Positions 55,240 through 62,745 of a stretch of DNA of 64,000 nt are shown piece after piece. The position numbers and the translations under genes were made by a program. Positions within the stretch are counted from its first letter, which is position 1, and each line of letters begins with the position of its first letter. The DNA comes from Streptomyces sp. CB01373. GTDB lineage: Bacteria; Actinomycetota; Actinomycetes; Streptomycetales; Streptomycetaceae. The notes beneath the pieces were generated by a model. The model saw only the letters and a list, made by a program, of their open reading frames with translations, was not told the origin of the DNA and searched no databases. The stretch is from positions 62,001 to 126,000 of the forward strand of contig NZ_NNBK01000023.1 of NCBI RefSeq assembly GCF_002803075.1, given 5' to 3'.

Positions 55240-55496
55240 ACATGGCCGCTTCCATGCACCCGGACCTCCCGCCCGAGGAAGTGCGGCAGCTCGCCGAAAC
55301 AAGCAGTGGGCTACATCGCCAGCTGGTCGGACACCTCCGCGGCCCGCGAGAGCAGCCGGGTGTGACGGGCCGACGGAGCAGGGGGCGGGACATGGTCCAC
55401 CCTGAAGATTCCGTCACGGAGCAACCCCCGTTCACCTTCCATGGGCCGCTGAACGCAACGAACCACACCGCATCTATCGGAGGCATGTGTGCCTGA
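55236..55496 (+). CDS. Small coupled protein, 86 residues, unknown
   Basis: GTG 55236 overlaps the triple-NUDIX stop. The end (TGA 55494-55496) overlaps the next GTG by eight bases. The first part (MHPDLPPEEVRQLAETSSGL then HRQLVGHLRG) should be helical. The C-terminal part, PPFTFHGPLNATNHTASIGG, has a short motif rich in Asn, Thr and Gly. An internal ATG at 55392 could give a 34-residue form. No family is recognised. Confidence 0.5.
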   Translation: MNMAASMHPDLPPEEVRQLAETSSGLHRQLVGHLRGPREQPGVTGRRSRGRDMVHPEDSVTEQPPFTFHGPLNATNHTASIGGMCA

Positions 55497-56391
55497 CGAC
55501 ACCCAACAGGCGATCCCAGCCGTCCGGAGTCCGGCGGCCAGAGAGGAACGGCAAGAGCACCACATGCGCCTGCTCCCGCGGTACTACCGCCTAGTGGAAG
55601 CAGGCCGCAAGACGATCGAAGTGAGGGTGGCCACCCCGCGGAAGCGCGCCGTTGCCGTCGGCGACACGGTCGTCTTCCACGACCGCGACACCGGCCGGGA
55701 GCTCGACGTCATCGTGCAGCGGATCACCCCGTACCCCTCCTTCGAGGATCTGCTCAGTTCAGAGGACCCCGCGCGCATCGACCCGAACGGGCCGCCCGGA
55801 GAACTGCTCGCCAACCTGCGAAGCATCTACCCGCCAGCCAAGGAGGGCCTCGGCGCCCTCGCCTTCGCATTCGACCACCGCCCTGCACGGCCAGGCCGAC
55901 CGATGCCGATGACGCCCGCGCAGTACGCGCACACCGTCCCCCACCACACGGTGTACGGCTGCCTGTACATCCGCGACGAACACGACCGGCCGGTTCAACT
56001 GCGCTCGGTCTACGGCTCGCGCCTCTGGCAGTTCCCGGGCGGCAACCTGGACGCCCAAGGAGAGGACCCGCTGCAAACCGCTCGCCGCGAAGCAGTCGAA
56101 GAGACCGGCCTCGAACTGGGCCTGGATACGCCGAAGCTTCTCCTCACGCACTTCCTGCACGCCGGGCCCCGCCTGCCGCTGAACAAGGTAGGGCTCATCT
56201 TCGACGGAGGGCGGCTGACCGCAGAGCAGCTCGGTCGGATCCGGCTCGATCCCGCCGAGCACGACATGTGGGCCGTGCACGACCTCGCCACCTGGCAGGG
56301 ACTGATGGCGCCGCGCGCCTTCGCCCGCCTCGACGCCATCGAACAGGCCCGTCGTGGCGAAGGCCCCGCCTACCTCACCACGCACACCTGA
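55489..56391 (+). CDS. ASCH domain fused to NUDIX hydrolase
   Basis: This is a 300-residue protein with two domains. Residues about 20-125 form an ASCH/PUA-like RNA-binding barrel (YYRLVEAGRKTIEVRVATPR, KRAVAVGDTVVFHDRDTGRE). From about 145 a NUDIX domain follows with box GGNLDAQGEDPLQTARREAV then EETGL, one residue longer than usual. ASCH domains bind modified nucleobases or RNA, so the fusion hints at a nucleotide with an altered base. GTG 55489 follows GGAGG. It overlaps the upstream small gene. Confidence 0.88.
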   Translation: MPDDTQQAIPAVRSPAAREERQEHHMRLLPRYYRLVEAGRKTIEVRVATPRKRAVAVGDTVVFHDRDTGRELDVIVQRITPYPSFEDLLSSEDPARIDPNGPPGELLANLRSIYPPAKEGLGALAFAFDHRPARPGRPMPMTPAQYAHTVPHHTVYGCLYIRDEHDRPVQLRSVYGSRLWQFPGGNLDAQGEDPLQTARREAVEETGLELGLDTPKLLLTHFLHAGPRLPLNKVGLIFDGGRLTAEQLGRIRLDPAEHDMWAVHDLATWQGLMAPRAFARLDAIEQARRGEGPAYLTTHT

Positions 56392-56420
56392 TCCCCAGCG
56401 CACCCACCCAGGAGGCAATC

Positions 56421-57620
56421 GTGGCCGCCCAGGACACCAACACACGGGCCTGGCATATGTATGGGCAGCGACAACTGGCTCGCGCCTACACCCCGCCCGT
56501 CCCCGACCAGCTCACCTGGACGCCTTGGGAAGGGGTCGGACCGGGAGCAGAAGTCCTCGGTGACGTCACCGGCCGCCGCGTCCTGGACATCGGTTCGGGA
56601 GCTGGCCACCACGCCGTCCATCTCGCCCAGGCGCACGGAGCCCGCGTCACCGGAATCGAGCTGTCCCCGACCCAGCACGAACGCGCCATCTCCGCCCACA
56701 CGAACGTGGAGGGCGTGGAGTTCGTCCAAGGAGACGTGGCCGAGTACCTGGCTGGCACCGCGCCGTTCGACGCCGCATACGCGATCGGGACGCTCGGGTT
56801 CATCGATCCGCACCGCTCCCTGCCCGCGCTGCGCGACGGACTGCGCCCCGGTGCCCCTCTGATCCTCTCGCTCCTCCACACCGACTTGCACGGCCGCGGC
56901 CCGTCCACGGAGGTGGCGCCGCGCGAGCAGATGATCCTGCTGCGCGACGATCCGCCCCTGCCGACGCAGATGTGGGTCCTGTCACCGCAGCTGTGGGAGG
57001 ACCTGCTCACCGAGTACGGCTTCCGCGTCGAGGCCATCGACCTGCTGCCTCACCCCGACGAGGGCGCCACGGTTATCCAGCAGCTCATCCGCGCCCGGCG
57101 CCTTCCCGACCGGCCAGCGCGAGTCTCCAGCCGGCCCCGCAGCACCCGAGCGCCGGCAGCCCACGCAGCCGTCGGCGTCGGAGCGATCCTGCTGAGCGAA
57201 CAGGGCATTCTGCTGGGACGACACCGACGCGGCACCCTCGAACTGCCCGGTGGGAGCGTGGAGGCCGGGGAATCCTTCGTGGACGCGGTGATCCGAGAAC
57301 TCGGCGAGGAAACCGGTCTGGTCGCTCGGACCGGCGACGTCCAGCTCCTGGGCACGCTCGTCGACCACGTCGGAAGTGTCCTGCGGGTCACCGTCGGCGC
57401 GCTCGTCCTTGCCTGGCAGGGGCAGCCGACCACGCAGCCGGACGAGAGCGTCGGCGACTGGGCTTGGCACCCGCTCGATCAGCTCCCCGACGGCCTGTTC
57501 GTGTGCAGCGCCCAGATCCTCACCGCATGGCGGCCCGACCTGGCCATCGACCACTCGCCAGCGCACTTCACGCATTTCGCATCCGGACCAGCGGCTATGC
57601 CTGGCGACGGCCTGGCCTGA
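56421..57620 (+). CDS. Class I methyltransferase fused to NUDIX hydrolase
   Basis: This is a 399-residue bifunctional-looking protein. The N-terminal methyltransferase (about 1-225) has motif I RVLDIGSGAGHHAVHLAQAH, RVTGIELSPTQ and GDVAEYLAGTAPFDAAYAIG. The C-terminal NUDIX domain (about 250-385) has a canonical box GGSVEAGESFVDAVIRELGE then ETGL. GTG 56421 has a perfect AGGAGG five bases upstream. A SAM methyltransferase joined to a NUDIX domain suggests the two act on one nucleotide-linked metabolite. Confidence 0.9.
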   Translation: MAAQDTNTRAWHMYGQRQLARAYTPPVPDQLTWTPWEGVGPGAEVLGDVTGRRVLDIGSGAGHHAVHLAQAHGARVTGIELSPTQHERAISAHTNVEGVEFVQGDVAEYLAGTAPFDAAYAIGTLGFIDPHRSLPALRDGLRPGAPLILSLLHTDLHGRGPSTEVAPREQMILLRDDPPLPTQMWVLSPQLWEDLLTEYGFRVEAIDLLPHPDEGATVIQQLIRARRLPDRPARVSSRPRSTRAPAAHAAVGVGAILLSEQGILLGRHRRGTLELPGGSVEAGESFVDAVIRELGEETGLVARTGDVQLLGTLVDHVGSVLRVTVGALVLAWQGQPTTQPDESVGDWAWHPLDQLPDGLFVCSAQILTAWRPDLAIDHSPAHFTHFASGPAAMPGDGLA

Positions 57621-57680
57621 CCGCCGACACCGACGTACACCTGTCGCGCCGCTCCTCTTTTAGCGTCGAAGGAGACGTAG

Positions 57681-58331
57681 TTGAAGATCGTGCTGATGTC
57701 CGACCCTCGAGTCGCCGCCATCCCCGTTCAGGACTGCGGCGAGGAACTCATCGACATACGGGCGTCCGGCCTGTTCCTCGTCGATCAACGCAAGCAGGAC
57801 TCCGACGGCCACTTCGCGCACCTGCGGCACGGGCTCATCGAGCGCCTGGAACACGCCCAGCGACTGCTTCCCACTGAGCTCCGCCTGCTCGTCGTCGAGG
57901 GGTACCGACCTCCGGCGCTCCAGCGGGCGTACTTCGAGGAGTACGCGACCAAGCTACGTCGCGGAAACCCCGACTGGAGCGACAGCCGCGTCCACGAGGC
58001 CGCAAGCCGCTACGTCTCCCCACCGGAGATCGCGCCGCACAGCGCCGGCGCGGCCGTCGACCTGACCCTCGCGGCCTCGGACGGCCAGGAGGTGGACATG
58101 GGGACGAGGATGAACGCCTCCCCAGAGGAAAGTGACGGCGCCTGTTACACCCACGCGAACTCGATCAGCGGCGCCGCCCGGGCCCATCGCGACACGCTCT
58201 GCCGCGTCATGTCAGCCACCGGTTTTGTGAACTATCCAACGGAGTGGTGGCATTTCAGCTACGGAGACCGATACTGGGCCCTCCACACCGGCCAGGCAGC
58301 CGCCGTCTACGGACCATGCGACCGCACGTAA
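57681..58331 (+). CDS. VanX-like D-Ala-D-Ala dipeptidase (M15)
   Basis: This 216-residue M15 zinc peptidase matches VanX. Motifs are LRLLVVEGYRPPALQRAYF (the GYRP motif), SPPEIAPHSAGAAVDLTL with zinc ligands His and Asp (S-x-H-x3-A/G-x-D type) and PTEWWHFSYGDRYW with the catalytic Glu and third zinc His. There is no signal peptide, as for cytoplasmic VanX. The start is TTG 57681, after GGAG six bases upstream. No vanH, vanA or two-component genes lie nearby, so glycopeptide resistance is unlikely. It may cleave a dipeptide-like product or protect against a D-Ala analogue. Confidence 0.9.
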   Translation: MKIVLMSDPRVAAIPVQDCGEELIDIRASGLFLVDQRKQDSDGHFAHLRHGLIERLEHAQRLLPTELRLLVVEGYRPPALQRAYFEEYATKLRRGNPDWSDSRVHEAASRYVSPPEIAPHSAGAAVDLTLAASDGQEVDMGTRMNASPEESDGACYTHANSISGAARAHRDTLCRVMSATGFVNYPTEWWHFSYGDRYWALHTGQAAAVYGPCDRT

Positions 58332-58370
58332 GCAGCAGCTACCAGCAGTACCGCGAGGGAGCGCGACATC

Positions 58371-58889
58371 GTGAGCAAGCCGACCGCCGTCCTGCTCATC
58401 GGGATCACCGGCTCCGGCAAGACGTACCTTGCACAGGCGCTCGCCGCGATGGGCCTTGTTCGCCTCAGCGTTGACGAGGAGGTCCACCGCCTCCACGGCC
58501 GGTATGGGGTCGACTACCCCGAGCACGGGTATTTCGAGCGCGAGGCTCCTGCGGTCGAGACCGTACGTGCGCAGCTCACGGAGCACCTCGGCGCGGGCCG
58601 TGCCGTCGTCCTCGACCACGGCCTGTGGCGTCGTTCCGATCGCGAGGAATGGAAGAAGACAGTCCGAGCCGCGAGCGGACTCCCGCTGCTCGTCTACCTG
58701 CCGGCCTCCAGGGAGAAGCTCCTGTGGCGCCTCGCCGCGCGCAACCAGCGCAAGGACGCCAATGCCTTGAACGTGACTCCCGAAGCCTTGGACGACTTCT
58801 TCGCTCGGTTCGAACCGCCTACCGACGATGAAGGTGCCGTCATCGCCTACAACGGCGACGCAGAGGTCATCCGCTCCATGATCCGATGA
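58371..58889 (+). CDS. P-loop kinase (AAA_33/zeta-toxin-like small-molecule kinase)
   Basis: This is a 172-residue single-domain P-loop protein. Walker A is LIGITGSGKTYLAQALA near residues 9-25, RLSVDEEVHRLHGRYG carries the substrate-binding Asp after the first strand, AVVLDHGLWRRSDREEW is the DxG/W region, and KLLWRLAARNQRKD holds the lid arginines. Relatives phosphorylate antibiotics, sugars or nucleotides. GTG 58371 is used. It is the last gene of the long plus-strand run, and its end overlaps the amidase fragment by 23 nt, tail to tail. Confidence 0.85.
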   Translation: MSKPTAVLLIGITGSGKTYLAQALAAMGLVRLSVDEEVHRLHGRYGVDYPEHGYFEREAPAVETVRAQLTEHLGAGRAVVLDHGLWRRSDREEWKKTVRAASGLPLLVYLPASREKLLWRLAARNQRKDANALNVTPEALDDFFARFEPPTDDEGAVIAYNGDAEVIRSMIR

Positions 58890-59729
58890 CGCCCCCGGCC
58901 GTCCCGCCGAGCAGAGGCGCCAGGTGCTCGGCCATCACGAGCAAGGACCGCTCCGAATAGGCCGGTCCTACCAACTGCACACCAATCGGGAGGCCATCGG
59001 CGCTACGCGCAGCAGGCATGACCAGGCTGGGCAGACCGACGTGGCTGGTCAGGTTGGCCCAGCCGGTCTGGTCGAAGAAGCTCCGTTCGACGCCGTCGAC
59101 CATGAGAGAGCGGCTCCCGGCTGGGATCGCCGCAGTAGGAGCGGCGGGCGTAATGAGGACATCGTGCCGGGCGTCGGCGAAGAACCGGTGCCACGTCTGC
59201 CGGAGCCGGAGGCGCTCCTCGTTGGCGCGGAGCCAGACACGGTGTGTCTGCGTTCGGTGGCGGAGGAAGGCGGCTCGAGGGCTCGCATCGTCCGTGTGCA
59301 GGTCACGGGCAGCGGCGAGTTCGGCGGCGCCGGCGTCGTCGTCGGTGGCTGCGGTCGTGGTGGCGTAAAGGAGTTGCTCGAAGAGGCGCAGAGAGTCAGC
59401 GAAGCCGACCGGCCCCGTGGTGTGGCGGACACTCGCGCCGGCGGAGGTCAGCGTCCGTTCGACGGTGGCGAGAGCATCGGCGGTGTTGCGGTCGACTGAG
59501 CAGCTCGCGTCGTCGGCCCACACTGCCACGCGGAGCTGGCCGATCTCGCGTTGCGCCGTGGGCAGCGTGACGCTCCAGGGGTTGTTCTCGTCGGGTGACG
59601 GTGTCGTCAGTGCGGCGAGGAGCAGGTCGAGGTCTCGGGGGTGCCGGGCCAGGGGGCCGGGGGTGACCATGTCGCTGCTGGTGATCCACCCCGGCGGGCG
59701 AGGGACGTGGCCGCGGGCTGGGATGAGTG
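58867..59729 (-). pseudogene. Amidase signature family enzyme, 3' fragment
   Basis: The minus-strand frame contains the C-terminal half of an amidase. It reads HVPRPPGWITSSDMVTPGPL (about 59715-59660), DVLITPAAPTAAIP, WANLTSHVGLPSLVMPAA and GLPIGVQLVGPAYSE. The N-terminal half with the catalytic Ser-cisSer-Lys triad is missing. The amidase signal stops near 59729, exactly where the helicase fragment begins, so the gene was cut by recombination. ATG 59670 is an in-frame codon but not the real start. Confidence 0.85.
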
Positions 59730-60383
59730 TCGGCCTCGGCCTCGGCCACAGAGGCCGTCGCGTTCGACGCTCGCACCACAGGCCAGACGCGGATCATCGG
59801 CCTGCTGGACCGTCGGCCTGAGCCGCGCAGCAAGCAACCGGACATGCGGGCATGGTCGGCGCTGGCCGTGCTCGACGACCGGCCGGGAGCCATCACAGGC
59901 AACGAGCACAAGGACCGCTGGACGGACTGGCTGCGCTGGTCGAACCTGCTGCAGTTCCTGCAGCCCGCCGGCCCCGACGAACTCCCCCGCTCCTTCCACC
60001 AGGTCGCGGTGTCCACCAGCGGCCAGGTCGATCCGCACACCGTGGCTCTGCTGACCAGTGCGCTACCCACGGAGGCAGGGGCCCCGCAGCCACTGCCTCA
60101 GGCATGGACCGAAGCGATCGAATGGGCCTCGTCCCAGGTCGAGGACGTCCTGCTCGCTCTCGTCGAGGAAGCCCGCCATGGACGCATCGACGTGCCGGAA
60201 GTCGGCTTCGAGTACGGGGACCAGGCGATGCAGGCCGAACTCGCCTGGCCAGACAGGAAGGTCGCCGTCTTCATCGACCTGGACGAGCGGCGAGACGCCC
60301 TCTTCGCGCGCGACGGATGGTATGTCGCGAGCGCTGGCGCCGTGAATGTAACTGAGCTCATCAAGAAGTTGGAGGGGAACTGA
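59727..60383 (+). pseudogene. C-terminal fragment of a large helicase-type protein
   Basis: This 218-residue open frame resembles the C-terminal tail of very large DEAD/DEAH-box (DUF1998-like) helicases of actinobacterial defence loci. It has the end pattern VEDVLLALVEEARHGRIDVP, EVGFEYGDQAMQAELAWPDR and VAVFIDLDERRDALFARDGW YV. Helicase motifs are absent because the N-terminal part is gone. It starts at the amidase break and has no good ribosome site, so it is probably a remnant, although the tail could still be translated. Its stop overlaps the UvrD-type gene start. Confidence 0.6.
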
Positions 60384-62530
60384 TGTCCGGCGCCAAGGTG
60401 ATCATGGCGGACGTCTTCGGGAAGTCCTATGACGCGCTGGACGGCTCCGTCCAGCCGCAGGTGCTGCAGTTCATCATGAAGATGCAGCGCGACCCGGACT
60501 CCAACGGCCTCAACCTGAAGCCGCCGAAAGGCGCCAAGGACAAGAGGGTCCGCACCGCACGCGTCACCGACAATTACCGGGCCGTGCTCATGCACTATGC
60601 CGACCGCATCTACTACCTGGTCGCTGTGTTGCCGCACGACGACGCCTACGACTTCGCCGCGAACATCCTCTTCGACATCAACAAGGTGACCGGCGGCATC
60701 GAGCTGATCAATCTCGGCAGCCTCTATGGCACGCTCAGCGGACAGCCGAAGGCCGCCGACACCGCGCCCGGCACCCCGTCGCTGTTCGCTGGCGTCTCCG
60801 ACGCTGACTTCGAACGACTGGGCGTCCACAGCTCGATCGTTCCGGCGCTCCGCGAGATCCGCAGTGAGGACGCGGTCCTCGGCATCGTCGAAACCCTGCC
60901 CAAGCTGGCTCGCGACGTGATCCTGTGCCTCGCCGACGGCATGTCCGTCGAAGAGGTCTGGGAGCAGGTCAGTTCGCTCGCGGCCACCGCTGACGAAGTC
61001 GACACCGCGGACTACGAGGCCGCGATCGAACGCCCCGCCACCAAGGAAGCCTTCGTGGTCACCGGCGACTTCGCCGAGTTCGGGCGGATCCTCACCGAGC
61101 CCCTGTCCGCCTGGCGGATCTTCCTGCACCCGGCACAGCGGGCGCTGGCCGAGCGCAAGACCCCTTACAAGGGCTCCGTCCGCGTCACCGGAGGCCCTGG
61201 AACAGGCAAGACGGTCGTGGCCCTGCACCGCGTCAAGGCCCTAGCCGAACGCCTGCCCGCCGGCCAGGCCATCCTGCTCACCACCTTCACCACCAACCTC
61301 GCCAACCTGCTCAAGTCCATGCTCAAGGACCTCGGCGGCGCTCAACTGCTCGCCAAGGTCGACGTACGGAACATCGACAAGGTCGCCTACGGCACCGTGA
61401 AGGAGACCTTCGGCGCGGAAGCGCCCAGCAGGCTCAAGGACGGCGAGATCCTCAACCGGTGGATCGAACTCTCCCAGGAGCAGCAGACGCCCCGCTTCGA
61501 CGGCCGCTTCCTCGACGCCGAGTGGAAGCAGGTGGTGCTGGCCCAGGACATCCGCAGCCGCGACGAGTACTTCGCCGCCAGCCGCGCCGGGCGCGGCCGA
61601 CGCCTCAACCGCCCCGAACGCGCCCAGGTCTGGTCCCTCGTCGAGGAATTCGAGCGCAGACTCGACCGTGAAAAGGCCGCCGGCGTCACCCAGCTCGCCG
61701 TTCAGGCAGCCCGGATCGCCTCCGGCTGGTCCGACGAAGAGCGGCCGTACCGGCACATCGTCGTGGACGAGGCGCAGGACCTGCACGCCGCCCACTGGAA
61801 GCTGCTCCGCGCGCTGGTCCCCGACGGCGATGACGACCTGTTCATCGTCGGCGACGCGCACCAGCGGATCTACGACAACCGGACGTCCCTGAGTGCCCAC
61901 GGCATCAAGATCCGTGGCCGCTCCAAGCGGCTGACCCTCAACTACCGCACCACCCGGCAAATCCTCGCCGCCTCCCTGAACCTTCTCGGCGACTCCAAGT
62001 TCGACGACCTCGACGGAAACCCGGAGCAGCTGCGCGGATACCGCTCCGTCCTGGCGGGGGCCAGACCTGAAACCACCGGCTATCGCACCCCCTCCGAGGA
62101 GATGACAGCGCTGGCCAAGCGCGTAGACATCTGGCAGCAGGAAGGGATCAAGCCCCACGAGATCGCCGTCGTAGCCCGAACCCACGCGATCGCCGACAGC
62201 GCTGTTCAGGCACTGCGTGACGCCACGCTAGTCGCCGTGAAGGTCGAGGACTACCGCGTCCCCGACCCCGACGAAGGCATCCACGTCATGACGATGCACC
62301 GCATTAAGGGACTCGAGTACCGCGCTGTCGCCATCGTCGGAGCCGGCGCCCAGCACATGCCGCTACCCAGCGCTGTCACCCCAGAGACCGAGGACCGCCT
62401 CCAGTACGCCGCAGACGTCCGCCGGGAGCAGTCTCTGCTCTTCGTCTCCGCCACACGCGCCCGCGAGCAGCTATCGATCACCTGGTCAGGCCGTCCCAGC
62501 CATTTCCTAGGTCCTCGCGTATCCGGCTAA
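60383..62530 (+). CDS. UvrD/Rep-type helicase with RelE-like N-terminal domain
   Basis: This is a 715-residue superfamily 1 helicase. Residues 1-100 resemble a RelE/ParE toxin fold (QVLQFIMKMQRDPDSNGLNL, RTARVTDNYRAVLMHYADRI, YYLVAVLPHDDAYDFA). The helicase core has Walker A GGPGTGKTVVALHRVKALAE near 270, motif II VVDEAQDLHAAHW near 460, motif IV-like LTLNYRTTRQILAAS near 520, and motif V/VI HRIKGLEYRAVAIVGA and VSATRAREQLSITW. Such fusions occur in defence islands and may act as DNA helicases against phage. It overlaps the end of the helicase fragment. Convergent with the Argonaute gene. Confidence 0.9.
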   Translation: MSGAKVIMADVFGKSYDALDGSVQPQVLQFIMKMQRDPDSNGLNLKPPKGAKDKRVRTARVTDNYRAVLMHYADRIYYLVAVLPHDDAYDFAANILFDINKVTGGIELINLGSLYGTLSGQPKAADTAPGTPSLFAGVSDADFERLGVHSSIVPALREIRSEDAVLGIVETLPKLARDVILCLADGMSVEEVWEQVSSLAATADEVDTADYEAAIERPATKEAFVVTGDFAEFGRILTEPLSAWRIFLHPAQRALAERKTPYKGSVRVTGGPGTGKTVVALHRVKALAERLPAGQAILLTTFTTNLANLLKSMLKDLGGAQLLAKVDVRNIDKVAYGTVKETFGAEAPSRLKDGEILNRWIELSQEQQTPRFDGRFLDAEWKQVVLAQDIRSRDEYFAASRAGRGRRLNRPERAQVWSLVEEFERRLDREKAAGVTQLAVQAARIASGWSDEERPYRHIVVDEAQDLHAAHWKLLRALVPDGDDDLFIVGDAHQRIYDNRTSLSAHGIKIRGRSKRLTLNYRTTRQILAASLNLLGDSKFDDLDGNPEQLRGYRSVLAGARPETTGYRTPSEEMTALAKRVDIWQQEGIKPHEIAVVARTHAIADSAVQALRDATLVAVKVEDYRVPDPDEGIHVMTMHRIKGLEYRAVAIVGAGAQHMPLPSAVTPETEDRLQYAADVRREQSLLFVSATRAREQLSITWSGRPSHFLGPRVSG

Positions 62531-62575
62531 AGAAAGTCGAGCGGGACCAGTATCCCGACCACGGGCTCACAGGCT

Positions 62576-62609
62576 GCCGAGGTGAGGCTGCGGCCGTCTG
62601 CACCTCGGC
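62576..62609. terminator. Hairpin between convergent genes
   Basis: GCCGAGGTG (62576-62584) and CACCTCGGC (62601-62609) pair perfectly over 9 bp with a 16-base loop. It lies between the ends of the UvrD-type helicase and the Argonaute genes, as expected for a shared bidirectional terminator. Confidence 0.5.
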
Positions 62610-62745
62610 GCCTCCACGTGAAATCGTGCAGCCTGTTGCATCAGCGACCGATCACTCCGTCAGACCAGCGGTGACATGCCGTGTCCAACGGGACCGAACG
62701 GCGTGCGCCCCGAGCCGACGGACAGGGAAAAGCCCGGTCGGCTGA

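Noticed and set aside
48228..55500. A lanthipeptide precursor for the FxLD-type methyltransferase
   Set aside because: No small frame with an FxLD leader and a Cys/Ser/Thr-rich core was found; the small ORFs present lack Cys-rich cores.
57681..58331. Vancomycin resistance operon
   Set aside because: Only a VanX-like gene is present; no vanH, vanA, vanR or vanS nearby.
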